DNA of 64,000 nucleotides. Source: JAHFUA01 sp963808725 (GTDB lineage Bacteria > Acidobacteriota > Terriglobia > Terriglobales > Acidobacteriaceae). The notes under the pieces are model-generated. The model was not told where the DNA came from and did no database searches. It saw only the letters and a list, made by a program, of their open reading frames with translations. Shown here piece by piece: positions 36,188 through 46,392 of the stretch. A program made the position numbers and the translations under genes. Each line of letters opens with the position of its first letter. Position 1 is the stretch's first letter. Where the stretch lies: positions 248,001 to 312,000 of the forward strand of contig CAWEGO010000003.1 of assembly GCA_963808725.1 (NCBI GenBank). Reading direction: 5' to 3'.

Positions 36188-37576
36188 ATGCTTTTACGAC
36201 ACACCACCGCTGAGGTTGCCGAACGCACCGCCCTGACCATCAATCCGGCCAAGACCTGCCAGCCGATTGGCGCCATGTACGCGGCGCTCGGCGTCCATAG
36301 CTGCCTGCCGCACAGTCACGGCTCGCAGGGCTGCTGCGCCTATCACCGCAGCACTCTCACCCGGCATTACAAGGAACCGGTGATGGCGGCCACCAGTTCG
36401 TTCACGGAAGGCTCGTCGGTCTTCGGCGGCCAGGCAAATCTGCTGCAGGCGCTTCGAGACCATCTTCGCCGTCTACAACCCGGAGGTTGTCGCCGTCCAC
36501 ACCACTTGTCTTTCGGAGACGATCGGCGACGACATCGCCCAAATCATCAGCAAAGCCAGAGGCGGAAGGAAAGATTCCCGAAGGCAAGCACGTCATTCAC
36601 GCGAACACGCCCAGCTACGTGGGTTCGCACGTCACCGGTTTCGCCAACATGGCGAAGTCGCTGGTGACGAACTTCGCCGAGAGCACCGGCGAAGACAAGA
36701 AGCAGATCAACCTGCTTCCCGGATGGGTCGAGCCCCCCGATATGCGCGAGCTGAAATGTCTGGCGCACCGCATGGGCGTCAAGGTCATCATGTTTCCGGA
36801 CACCTCCGACGTGCTCGATGCGCCGCAGACCGGCAAGCACCAGCTCTATCCCAAAGGCGGAGCAACGATCGCGCAGATTCGCAGCGCTGGCGACAGCATC
36901 GGGACCATCGGCCTCGGGCATTCCGCCTCGACGCGTGCCGCCAGCGCGCTGGAAGAGAAGTGCGAAGTCAGCCGACGAGATGCTGGAGCTGCCGATTGGC
37001 CTGCAGGCAACGGATCGCTTCATCGAGGCGATGCGCATCATGGCCGGCGTGAAGGTGCCCGACATCATCACCGACGAACGCGGACGCCTGCTCGACATGA
37101 TCGCCGACATGCACCAGTACGTTCACGGCAAGCGCGTAGCGCTGTGGGGCGATCCCGGACCAGCTTGTTTCCCTCACCGAATTCCTCGTCTGCCTGGATA
37201 TGAAGCCGGTGTACATCGTCACCGGCACTCCCTCGACGCGCTTCGAAAAGCGAGTCCGAGCCATGCTGGGCGACTCCGTTGCCGAAGCGAAGATTCGCAA
37301 GGGGCCACAGGCGGACATGTTCCTGATGCACCAGTGGATCAAGCAGGAGCCGGTGGATCTGCTGATCGGCAATACCTACGGCAAGTACATCGCGCGCGAC
37401 GAGAACATTCCCTTCGTGCGCCATGGCTTCCCCATCCTGGATCGCGTGGGGCATTCGTATTTCCCGACGGTCGGCTATCGCGGAGCCATGTGTCTGCTGG
37501 AAAAGATCCTGAACGCGTTCATGGATCGCCAGGACCGCGAATGCGCTGGAAGAGAAGCTTCGAACTGGTGATGTAA
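36188..37576 (+). CDS. nifK: Nitrogenase MoFe protein beta chain NifK (six frameshifts)
   Basis: Partner of NifD in the alpha2-beta2 MoFe protein; supplies the other half of the P-cluster. Ligand cysteines lie in KTCQPIGAMYAALG, GSQGCCAYHRS and HTTCLSETIGDD. About 460 residues, without the ~50-residue N-terminal extension of Azotobacter NifK. Extra bases near 36455, 36561, 36970, 37157, 37548 and 37555 split it into several frames. Corrected segments read LQALETIFAVYNPEVV, KARAEGKIPEGKHVIH, GDPDQLVSLTEFLVCL and the C-terminus SFELVM ending at 37576. Directly downstream of nifD and upstream of nifE. Confidence 0.9.
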
Positions 37577-37602
37577 GCGGGCATGCGAATGAGGAGAGCC
37601 GG

Positions 37603-38957
37603 ATGACGGACATTCTACAAGAGCGCGAGCGGCAGGTGTATCGAAAGGGCGAGCAGCCCTTCCAGACTCGACTGCGAAAAACAGAGCGTGGCCGGGCTCG
37701 GTCAGCCAGCGCGCCTGCGTTTTCTGCGGCTCGCGCGTCGTGCTCTATCCCATCGCCGACGCTCTGCACATCGTCCACGGGCCCATCGGATGCGCCTCCT
37801 ACACCTGGGACATCCGCGGCGCGCTTCTTCCGGCCCGCAATTGCATCGGCTGAGCTTCTCCACCGACTTGCAGGAAATGGACGTGATTCGCGGCGGCGAG
37901 AAGAAACTGTACGCGGCGCTGTGCGAGTTGATCGACGCACATCAGCCCAAGGCGGCGTTCGTCTACGCCACCTGCATCGTCGGCATTATCGGCGACGACG
38001 TGGACGCGATCTGCAAGCAGGTCAGCGAGGCGAAAGGCATTCCCGTGCTTCCGGTCCATTCCGAGGGATTCAAGGGCACAAAGAAGGACGGCTATCGCGC
38101 CGCCTGCGATGCCCTGTTTCAGTTGATCGGAACCGCTTCAACCGAAGGCATCAGTCCCGATCAGCATCAACATCCTGGGCGACTTCAACCTGGCCGGCGA
38201 GATCTGGATGATCCGCGAATACTTCGAACGCATGGGCGTCCAGGTGGTCGCCTGCATCACCGGCGATGGCCGCGTGGACGACATTCGCCGCGCGCATGGC
38301 GCCGCGCTGAACCTGGTGCAGTGTTCCGGTTCCATGACGCACCTGGCGAAGAGCATGAAAGAGCGGTGGGGAACTCCGTTCTTGCGCGTCTCCTACTTCG
38401 GCATTGAGGACATGGCGCAGGCGCTGTACGACACCGCGCGCTTCTTCAAGGACCCGGAAATCATGCGGCGCACTCAGGAACTGGTGCGGCGAAGAAATTG
38501 AAGCGGGTCATGCCGCAGATTGCCGAGTACCGGCGGGACGTGCAAGGCAAGAAGGCCGGCATCTACGTGGGCGGGGCATTCAAGGCATTTTCGCTGGTGC
38601 GCGCCTTGCGGCTGCTCGGGATGAAGACCGTGCTCGTCGGTTCGCAAACCGGCAGCCGGGAAGACTACGAGCAACTGCGCGAGCTGTGCGACGAAGGCAC
38701 GATCATCGTCGACGATTCGAATCCGCTGGAACTCGCGGGATTTCTCCAGGAGAAGGAAGTCGATCTGTTCATCGGCGGCGTCAAGGAGCGGCCCATCGCC
38801 TACAAACTCGGCGTGGGATTCTGCGACCACAATCACGAGCGCAAAGAAGCACTGGCGGGATTTGCCGGCATGGTCAATTTTGCGCGCGAAGTGCATTCGC
38901 ACCGTGATGAGCCCGGTCTGGCAGTTCACGCCGCGCAAGCGGAAGGAACGTCGCTAG
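37603..38957 (+). CDS. nifE: Nitrogenase cofactor scaffold protein NifE (about seven frameshifts)
   Basis: NifE pairs with NifN to mature the FeMo-cofactor precursor from NifB. Recognisable segments: MTDILQERERQVYRKGEQPF, QRACVFCGSRVVLYPIADAL, VHGPIGCASYTWDIRG, VIRGGEKKLYAALCEL, VYATCIVGIIGDDVDAIC, IGGVKERPIAYKLGVGFCDH and VWQFTPRKRKERR at the end. Frame changes at about 37669, 37697, 37827 (net -1 or +2), 38159, 38490, 38503 and 38900. The cysteines matching the scaffold cluster ligands are kept. Order K-E-N is the usual one. Confidence 0.88.
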
Positions 38958-38967
38958 GAGCTGCCGA

Positions 38968-40357
38968 ATGAGCGCCGAGCCTGAACATCATCCAGAAGCC
39001 GGCAGCGCCGCCCAGCTACGTCTCCACGCGGAACGCGTGCAAGCTCTGCGCGCCGCTGGGCGCGAGCCTGGTGTTTCGCGGAATCGAAGGAGCGGTGCCG
39101 TTCCTGCACGGCTCGCAGGGCTGCGCGACCTACATGCGCCGCTACATCATCAGCCATTTCCGGGAGCCCATGGATATCGCCGCCTCGGGCTTCAGCGAGT
39201 CCAGCGCCATCTTCGGTGGCGGCGAGAATCTCCGCCGCGGTTTGCAGAACGTGACCGCGCAGTACAAGCCCAGCATGATCGGCGTTGCGACCACCTGCCT
39301 CTGTGAAACGATCGGCGAAGACGTGGCCGCGATGCTGCGCGAATACCAGGATGCCCAAACCGACGGCCACGCGCCGCAACTGGTTCACGTTTCCACGCCC
39401 AGCTACAGCGGCACGCACATCGATGGTTTTCACGCGGCCGTTCGCTCGGTGGTTGAAACGCTCGCCACAGCGGAACCGGCGTTTCCGCATCAGGTGAACC
39501 TTTTTCCGGGGATGGTTTCGGCGGCAGATCTTCGTTATCTCAAGGAGATTGCCGAGGACTTCGCGCTCACCTCGGTCGTGCTGCCCGACTATTCGGAAAC
39601 GCTGGATGGCCCCGCGCTCGAGGCTTACCAGAAGATTCCTGCCGGCGGAACCCCGATTCATGCAATTCGCTCGGTAGCCGGAGCGCGCACCTCCATCGAG
39701 TTTGGACGAACCATTCGTCAGCGCGACACGGCGGCGGCGTTCCTGGAAAGCACGTTCGGCGTCCCAGCGCATCGCCTGGGTCTGCCCATCGGCATCAACG
39801 AAACCGACCGGCTCTTCTCGACATTGAAGGAAGTTGCGGGCAGGCAAGTGCCCCGGAAGCACGAACTGGAACGAGGACGGCTGGTCGACTCCTACGTGGA
39901 TGGCCACAAATACGTTTTTGGCAAACGCGCCATTGTTTACGGCGAGGAGGATCTGGTGGTGGGTCTTGCCGCTCTGCTGGCCGAGATCGGAATCATCCCG
40001 GTCTTGTGCGCTTCGGGCGGAAGAGCGGAGCGTTCTGGCACAGGCTATTGCGGAAGTTACGCCGAATCTCGCCGGAACCACCGATGGTCTGTGATGGCGC
40101 CGATTTCATGTCGATCGCCGAGAAGGCAAAGCTGCTCAAACCGGATCTGCTGATCGGCAACAGCAAGGGATATGGCATCGCGCGCGATCTTGGAATCCCG
40201 CTGGTACGCGTCGGATTCCCGATTCACGACCGGATCGGAGGACAACGCATTCTGCATCTCGGTTATCGCGGGGCGCAACAGCTTTTCGATCGCATCGTCA
40301 ACGCGCTGCTGGAATACAAGCAGCAAACATCTGACCATTGGCTACAGCTATATGTGA
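38968..40357 (+). CDS. nifN: Nitrogenase cofactor scaffold protein NifN (about five frameshifts)
   Basis: Partner of NifE. Conceptual start MSAEPNIIQKPAAPPSYV, then TRNACKLCAPLGASLVFRG, PFLHGSQGCATYMRRY, SGFSESSAIFGGGENLRRGL, GVATTCLCETIGEDVAAML and a C-terminal half with LLIGNSKGYGIARDLGIPL, ending GYSYM at 40357. The longest uninterrupted frame is 39071-40020. Breaks at about 38983, 40020, 40036 (the last two net -1 or +2), 40086 and 40336. NifN is a NifK paralogue; the HGSQGC and TCLCETIGED motifs show this. Ten bases before nifB with a good RBS between. Confidence 0.87.
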
Positions 40358-40367
40358 GGAGGTCGCG

Positions 40368-41641
40368 ATGGCGCTGGACCTGACGCAACATCCATGTTTC
40401 AACTCGGACGTGCGCCATCGCACCGGGCGGATCCACCTGCCGGTCGCGCCGCAGGTGCAACATCCAGTGCAACTATTGCGACCGGAAGTTCGACTGCGCG
40501 AACGAGAGCCGTCCGGGCGTGACCAGCAGCGGTGCTCTCGCCAAACCAGGCGCTCGCAGTATCTCGATCGTGCCCTCGAACGCGTGCCCTACCTGAAGGT
40601 GGTCGGCATCGCTGGTCCGGGCGACCCGTTCGCCAATCCGGAAGAGACGATGGAAACGCCTGCGCCTGGTTCGCGAGAAATATCCGGAGATGCTGCTTTG
40701 CGTGGCGACCAACGGGTTGAACGCTGAGCCCTATGTCAGCGGAACTCGCGCGGTTGCAGGTAAGCCACGTCACCTTCACGGTGAACGCCGTTGATCCAGT
40801 CATTGGAGCGCAGATCTATGCCTGGGTGCGCGACGGACGCGCAATCTATCGCAACGAAGCCGCCGCGAGTCTGCTGTGGGAGCGCCAGAAACGTGCGATC
40901 GAGGCGCTCAAGAGCAATGGCGTCACGGTGAAGATAAATACCATTGTCGTCCCGGGGATCAACGACACCCACATCGAAGACATGGCCAGTTGAGATGCGC
41001 GCCCTCGGGGTCGACATCATGAATTGCATCCCGCTCTATCCGGTCAAGGACACGCCGTTTGAAGATCGCGAGCAACTAGGCGCCGAATCTGTGCGGCAGT
41101 TGCGGCAGATGGTGAAGAGACACCTCCCGCAGATGGACCATTGCACGCGTTGCCGGGCCGATGCGGTTGGAATGCTAGGAGAGCCGCAGCGTGACGATCT
41201 GGCCACGCTCATGCGGGCGTGCGCCGACGAACCGCTCGACGGCCAGCCCAGGATCGTCCCTATGTGGCGGTCGCGAGCATGGAGGGTTTCCTGGTCAATC
41301 AGCATCTCGGCGAGGCCACACGGTTGTGGATCTTCGGCCCCGGCGATCCCAATCCGCGCCTAATCGAGGTTCGCGATACGGCGGAGCCGGGGAGCGGTAT
41401 GGGGCGCTGGAGCGAACTGGCGCAAACCATTCACGACTGCCGCGCCGTAATCGTAAGCGGCATCGGCCGAAAGCCGCGCTGGGCCTTGGAGCAGGCGGGC
41501 CTGAAGGTAATTGAAATGTCCGGCTTGATTTCCCAGGCGGTTTCCACTTTGTATGAATCTGGTGACGTGCCGGCCTCGATGCGTAAACCGTTTCGCGTAT
41601 GCGGGTCGGAGTGCCAAGGTTCGGGTATGGGTTGTGCATAA
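40368..41641 (+). CDS. nifB: Radical SAM FeMo-cofactor core synthase NifB (about seven frameshifts)
   Basis: NifB builds the carbide-containing 8Fe-9S core from two [4Fe-4S] clusters and SAM. Conceptual start MALDLTQHPCFNSDVRHRTG; the radical SAM CxxxCxxC is in CNIQCNYCDRKFDC; later KINTIVVPGINDTHIEDM and PLYPVKDTPFEDREQL, a second cysteine group CTRCRADAVGML, and a C-terminal NifX-like domain (VAVASMEGFLVNQHLGEA to the stop). Breaks near 40455, 40531, 40559, 40659, 40741, 40990 and 41250 (net -1 or +2). AGGAGG precedes the ATG at 40368. This is the fused NifB-NifX form. Confidence 0.9.
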
Positions 41642-41664
41642 GCGTTTGGAAGGAGAGATCCATC

Positions 41665-41964
41665 ATGGAAAAACCGCAGCATCACATTCTTGTTTGCGCA
41701 AGCTTTCGGGTGGCGGGTGAGGCTAAAGGTGTCTGCCACCGTAAGGAGTCCGTCTCGTTGCTGCAATATCTCGAGACGGAAATCGTCGACCGCAATCTGG
41801 ATGCCAGGGTTTCGAGTACTGGATGCCTGAAGCAGTGCGAGCATGGACCGGTGATGGTTGTTTATCCCGAGGGCCAGTGGTACGGAGAAGTCAACGAAGA
41901 GAAGATTGACGAAATCCTCAACGCGCTCGAAGAGGGCCGGGCCGCGGAGGGCGCGCTCGCCTAG
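41665..41964 (+). CDS. [2Fe-2S] ferredoxin, thioredoxin-fold, nif-associated
   Basis: 99 residues, frame intact, ATG behind GGAAGGAGAG. Thioredoxin-like [2Fe-2S] ferredoxin (Shethna/NuoE-like family) with C11, C24, and STGCLKQCEHGP giving C54 and C58. Lies between nifB and nifV, where such ferredoxins are often found; it probably donates electrons for cofactor assembly or to NifH. The same domain is fused to the NuoF-like protein at 49 and to the methyltransferase at 5624. Confidence 0.85.
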   Translation: MEKPQHHILVCASFRVAGEAKGVCHRKESVSLLQYLETEIVDRNLDARVSSTGCLKQCEHGPVMVVYPEGQWYGEVNEEKIDEILNALEEGRAAEGALA

Positions 41965-41992
41965 GGACAGCTTTGGGAACAGCGAGGGGAAG

Positions 41993-43133
41993 ATGAACGC
42001 CAACGGCAGAACAGTCGTGGATCATCGACACTACGCTACGCGACGGGGAGCAGGCCGCGGGCGTCGTCTTTTCGCGGGACGAAAAACTTGCGATTGCGCG
42101 CTCTCTCTGCGAACTCGGCATCCCTGAACTGGAATGCGGTATTCCAGCCATGGGAGACAGCGAGCGCGAAGACTTCCGCGCATTGCTGGCACTGAACTTG
42201 CCAGCCCGATTGACGGGCTGGTGCCGGGCGAAGGCGCAGGACATCGAGAGCGCTCATGAATGCGGACTGCGTTCCGTGCATATCGCATTTCCTGTCTCGC
42301 ATACCCAGTTGTGGACGGTCGGGAAGACGCGTGATTGGATCGCGGCTGAGTTGCCGCGCATTGTGCTTAAAGCGCGTGCCCGCTTCGATCACGTGTCCGT
42401 CGGCGCTCAGGACGCCTCGCGCACCGAACTGAACTACCTGTGCGAGTTTGTCGCTCTGGCCTGCGGTAGTGGCGTCAATCGGGTGCGTATAGCAGACACG
42501 GTGGGCCGATGGAATCCGATCGAGACACATGAGGCGTTCCGTAATCTTCGTGGTGTTGCCGGTGACACTCGCCTGGAGTTTCATGGCCATAATGACCTTG
42601 GAATGGCGACAGCGAACACGATCAGTGCTGTTCAAGGTGGCGCAGATTGCGTCAGCGTCACTGTGAACGGCTTGGGAGAGCGCGCCGGCAATGCCGCGCT
42701 GGAAGAGGTAGCCATGGCCCTACGCCACTCTCTCAGGCTGGATGTGCGGTTGAGAACAGAGCATCTCGACGGCTTGTGTGCCCTAGTGGCGAAAGCCTCG
42801 GGCCGGAACATCCCGACAAGCAAACCAATCACCGGCCAAGCAGCCTTCCTCCACGAATCCGGGATCCATTGCAGCGGGCTGCTAAAAGACAGGAAAGCTT
42901 ATGAACTTTTTCCCGCGGGCGAAGTGGGACGGCCTCAGCCGGACTTCGTCATCGGCAAACATTCCGGTTCTGAAGCGGTGGTTCATGCCCTTGCGCGGCA
43001 AGGGATTCTTGTGAGCCGAAAAGAAGCCTCAGAAATGCTGCCCGAAATTCGCCGTCGCTGCGTAGGGATGAAATCGCCACTGCAGGTGACGGAACTGGCA
43101 AACCTTTTCAGGACGCCACGAAGCCAGGCATGA
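41993..43133 (+). CDS. nifV: Homocitrate synthase NifV (one frameshift near the 5' end)
   Basis: Makes homocitrate, the organic ligand of FeMo-cofactor, from acetyl-CoA and 2-oxoglutarate. About 379 residues in the DRE-TIM family: conceptual N-terminus IIDTTLRDGEQAAGVVFS, then FHGHNDLGMATANT (metal-binding histidines), VTVNGLGERAGNAALEEV and KHSGSEAVVHAL. An extra G near 42019 separates the first nine codons from the rest; from 42020 to the stop the frame is whole. The family shares motifs with isopropylmalate synthase, but the nif context settles NifV. Confidence 0.88.
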
Positions 43134-43211
43134 AGTTGCGGGCGGAACGGTAGAATCGATTTCAGATGGTCATTCAAACTACGCTCAACGAAAAGAGGTT
43201 TAGGACGCTGG

Positions 43212-43469
43212 ATGATAAATCTTGTTTCCATTAACCACAAAGAACAGAAAGGCTACCCACACCCGTGCCGTGTCACCAAGTGTCCAAATCCTGGCCGCTA
43301 CCAACTATATGCACCGATCGGCGCAGACGGTGTCCCTGACTGGGAGGGCCAAGCAATTTGTTCGAGGCACCTGGTCGAAGAAGCTCGACATCGTCCAGAG
43401 ATTCTGGTGTCGCTGATTGATGCTCTTATTGATGCCATGGAAGAGCATCAGTGGACATTTACGTTCTAG
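43212..43469 (+). CDS. Small Cys/His protein, hypothetical
   Basis: 85 residues with CRVTKCPNPGRYQLYAP ... AICSRHLVEEA, a C-x4-C...C-x2-H arrangement that could bind zinc, followed by an acidic helix. No family recognised. Begins 78 bases after nifV on the same strand, so it may be transcribed from the nif operon, but it is not a known nif gene. Confidence 0.5.
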   Translation: MINLVSINHKEQKGYPHPCRVTKCPNPGRYQLYAPIGADGVPDWEGQAICSRHLVEEARHRPEILVSLIDALIDAMEEHQWTFTF

Positions 43470-43584
43470 ATGTACCTGAGTCGCAGAGGAGCGCAGTGAA
43501 CAAGCTGAGCGCGTTGGTCAACTGAGTTTTGGACGCAAAACAATAGGGAGAATACAACTGCAAAGGAAGCATGGGATTCGGCCA

Positions 43585-44682
43585 ATGCCGAGATCGGGGA
43601 CCTACTTTGTCGGGTTACTATGCGGCGTTCCAGCCTTGCTGGCCGGCTTGTTTGCGCTGGAAGTCCACCCCATAGCGGGCGTGCTGGTCACGCTGGCCGC
43701 GATGGCATTGCTGCTGTCTTCGGCAACTGAGTTGTACCGGGCGCCGGGAATTCACAAAGCAACTCAACGGGCGGGCGCAGGTCTGCCCGCTCTTCAGGGC
43801 ACAATGTTGAGGTATGCTCAAGGGCCGCTCTTACGGGGAGCCGGCACCGATGCCGGCATGCGCCGTTCTTCACCCAATTCTTTGCTGGACGTTGAGTTCG
43901 CGCAGCTTTCCGACCGTGGCTGCGTGCGTGAAGACAACGAGGATTACCTTGGCTTCGCCCTTCCCGCTACCCCGGACGAGGCACGCACCCAAGGCTGGTT
44001 GTTCGCGGTCGCCGACGGGGTGGGGGGACAGGAACAAGGTCAGGTCGCGGCCAAGGCGGCGGTCGAGAAATTGGTTGCGGGATTTCGCGAAGCGCCGAAG
44101 AACGAAGCCCATACCCGCCTGTTGCCCCGTCTGATCCAAACCGCCAATACCCATGTGTACGAGACCGGGCGCACCGCCGCGCCGGCCAGCGTGGCGATGG
44201 CCACCACCATCGTGGCTTGCGCTCTTCGCTTCGATCGGCTGGTCGTGGCCCACGTGGGGGATTCGCGCTGCTACCTCATCCGGCGCGGGCACGCCCGGCT
44301 GCTGACGCGCGATCATACCGTCGCCGGCGAGCAACTGCGGCTGGGAGTGCTCTCAACGCAGGAGGCCGCGTCGGCGCGGACTCGCCACCTCCTCAGCCGC
44401 TCGCTGGGAAACGATCTCTTCGTTGCCGTCGACACTAGCGAGGACCTGCTTTTGACCGGGGACGTCCTGCTACTTTGCTCCGACGGGCTGCACGGCCCGG
44501 TGACGGCCGCGGACATGGCGCATGTCGTCAGCAGCCGTGCTGACTTGCAGGCCGCAGCGCAGGAACTGGTGGCGATTGCCAATCAACGGGACGGTAGTGA
44601 CAATATCAGCCTGCAGCTAATCCGCGTTCGAGGCGTCGAACGTATGGGGATGTACCGCGGCCGACCCTACAAGCTCCGCTGA
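43585..44682 (+). CDS. Membrane-anchored PP2C-type Ser/Thr protein phosphatase
   Basis: 365 residues. Two hydrophobic segments at residues ~5-55 should anchor it to the membrane; the PP2C domain follows (residues ~100-350) with all metal-site motifs: DRGCVREDNEDYLG, VADGVGGQEQG, VGDSRCYLIRRG, LLCSDGLHG and DGSDNISLQL. It dephosphorylates targets of Hanks-type kinases. Such phosphatases more often carry membrane segments at the C-terminus or none, so the N-terminal anchor is notable. No intact kinase gene is in the window, only the fragment near 13.8 kb. Confidence 0.87.
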   Translation: MPRSGTYFVGLLCGVPALLAGLFALEVHPIAGVLVTLAAMALLLSSATELYRAPGIHKATQRAGAGLPALQGTMLRYAQGPLLRGAGTDAGMRRSSPNSLLDVEFAQLSDRGCVREDNEDYLGFALPATPDEARTQGWLFAVADGVGGQEQGQVAAKAAVEKLVAGFREAPKNEAHTRLLPRLIQTANTHVYETGRTAAPASVAMATTIVACALRFDRLVVAHVGDSRCYLIRRGHARLLTRDHTVAGEQLRLGVLSTQEAASARTRHLLSRSLGNDLFVAVDTSEDLLLTGDVLLLCSDGLHGPVTAADMAHVVSSRADLQAAAQELVAIANQRDGSDNISLQLIRVRGVERMGMYRGRPYKLR

Positions 44683-45299
44683 TGTCGGGGCCCTGTACAA
44701 CTGGCGCGGAGTATATACCCCCTTATTCGGGTGCGTAGCCTCGAACACGCTCCGCAGCCGCTCGTGGCCCAAGAGCCAGAGAAGATTCGGGCGGGGCACT
44801 ACAGGGATCGGATCCTTGTGAGGTTTGTCAGCGGGCAGAACGCAACAGACTCAATTCATGCTCTGGCCTCGGATAAACGATTTTGCTACCGCACAGACAG
44901 CCAGCGCGGACTCGTAGCAGGAATCCTTGAGAGTACCGGAACAGTACGAGCGGTACGCGTTGGCAAAGTGTGGCAGCGTTCTGGGTGCGCTTGGTCCATG
45001 GCTGGAAGGACCCAGTTTTGGCAAGTTGGGGGAGTTTGCTCCCTGGGGTACGTGACTGTCAAGGGGATCCCGGCGGGCTCCCGTGCATCTGGAACGGCAC
45101 CCTCCGGCACACCGGCGCAGACATGGTCATAAGCCTCGAGAGTCGCCCTTCGCGGCAGGCGCTTTGACAAGGCAAGCAAATCCACGTAGCATCGTTGCGG
45201 GCGAGCACCTCTTCTCACTCTTTCAGATCTCCTGAACTAAGTCAGCCCATCTGAAGTACTTCGTTCTTAGTCCTCCCAAGAGAACCCCAGGAGGCTCAC
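44683..45299 (+). other. Intergenic region with a short repeat
   Basis: About 617 bases without a convincing gene. At 44852-44873 lies a 22-base sequence differing by about two bases from 15320-15341, where it marks the truncation of the SagB-like gene. AGGAGG at 45289 region is the ribosome site of the next gene. Confidence 0.45.
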
Positions 45300-45509
45300 A
45301 TGTTAGGTCGAAGTGTTCACAAGCCCGCGAAGCCTACGACTTTCCCCGGCAAGACGTACATCCCGATTCCGCCCAATTCCATTACGCCTTCACACGATCA
45401 GATACGCCAACGGGCGTACGAGCTTTATGAATTGTACGGTCGTCAGGATGGTTTCTCTGAACAGAACTGGTTCGAAGCAGAGCAGCAGATGCTCGTGGGA
45501 CGCAAATAG
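45300..45509 (+). CDS. DUF2934 family small protein
   Basis: 69 residues: disordered N-terminus, then IRQRAYELYELYGRQDGFSE and NWFEAEQQML, the short helical motif that defines DUF2934, abundant in soil bacteria. Function unknown. Good RBS (CAGGAGG) before ATG 45300. Confidence 0.75.
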   Translation: MLGRSVHKPAKPTTFPGKTYIPIPPNSITPSHDQIRQRAYELYELYGRQDGFSEQNWFEAEQQMLVGRK

Positions 45510-45551
45510 CGGGAGGGGGACCTCCATCCTGTGCCTGAGAGATGAACAAGG

Positions 45552-45839
45552 GTGAAGATATTTATGAATTGCTCAGAGTGCACGTTTCTAAATCGCGCTC
45601 TTGAATCTGCGCACATCAAATACGTCGAAGCTCGGTCCGCAAGGTTTTATAGGGTCAGCTTTGAGATTGCGGCTAGAGAACGGGTCGACATGGAACGTGC
45701 CGAGACCGATCTGCAAGAGCACCAGTTGACATGTTCCCTTCGCCGCGATCCTGCGATAGGTGCTGATAACCCGTTTCGTACCTTCTCGCCTGGCAGTGAT
45801 TTCACGACGAAATCGGCTCCTAGCACGACTAGGCCCTGA
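45552..45839 (+). CDS. Small conserved hypothetical protein
   Basis: Up to 95 residues, start GTG 45552 or ATG 45564. It has an N-terminal CSECTFLNRALESA and a helical middle (YVEARSARFYRVSFEIAARE, VDMERAETDLQEHQLTC), a plan seen in small proteins of related soil bacteria. The last ~30 residues are low-complexity. Followed directly by a strong hairpin. Confidence 0.5.
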   Translation: MKIFMNCSECTFLNRALESAHIKYVEARSARFYRVSFEIAARERVDMERAETDLQEHQLTCSLRRDPAIGADNPFRTFSPGSDFTTKSAPSTTRP

Positions 45840-45865
45840 GGAGGGCGGCAGGGTCCGCCCTCCTC
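45838..45865 (+). terminator. GC-rich hairpin, possible terminator
   Basis: Perfect 11-bp stem GAGGAGGGCGG/CCGCCCTCCTC with a 6-base loop immediately after a gene stop. The T tract is short (TTGAT), so termination may be partial. Confidence 0.5.
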
Positions 45866-45951
45866 TTGATCCTGACGCGAGCCCGCCTCCGCCTCTGAAG
45901 CTGCAAGAGGATGCCGAAAGGGAGCTCGTAACAGGTTTGCGGGAGATCGCG

Positions 45952-46254
45952 ATGAAAAACATATACATCGGGAACTTGGATTTCAGCACCACCGAGGACC
46001 AACTCCGGGGATTGTTCGCGGCCCACGGTGCAGTTGAGACAGTCACCATCGTGAGGGATCGCGATACCGGCCAGCCCCGCGGTTTCGCATTCCTGGAAAT
46101 GACGAATGACAGCGAGGCTGAAAAGGCTATTCAGGCCCTGAACGGCACTGCCCTTGGAGGCGGCAAGCTGACCATTAACGAGGCCCGACCTAAGCTCGCC
46201 AGCAATCGTGGCGGTGATCTACAGAAGCGAGAGCATCGTCTCAACCGATTCTAG
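45952..46254 (+). CDS. RRM-type RNA-binding protein
   Basis: 100 residues from ATG 45952. One RNA recognition motif with RNP2 KNIYIGNL at the start and RNP1 RGFAFLEM near residue 45, then a short basic tail. Such single-RRM proteins in bacteria are linked to cold and general stress. The preceding hairpin suggests a separate or attenuated transcript. Confidence 0.85.
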   Translation: MKNIYIGNLDFSTTEDQLRGLFAAHGAVETVTIVRDRDTGQPRGFAFLEMTNDSEAEKAIQALNGTALGGGKLTINEARPKLASNRGGDLQKREHRLNRF

Positions 46255-46392
46255 TCATTGGTGAGCCCCGCACTATGGTGCCGGACCGGGCTGGCGTGTG
46301 GATGGGCCATTGCCACGTCAGATCACATGCGGCGGGCTTGATGACGCATTACGAAGTCTTGCCGTGAAGGAGTGCAGCGGGTGGTGGCGAGA

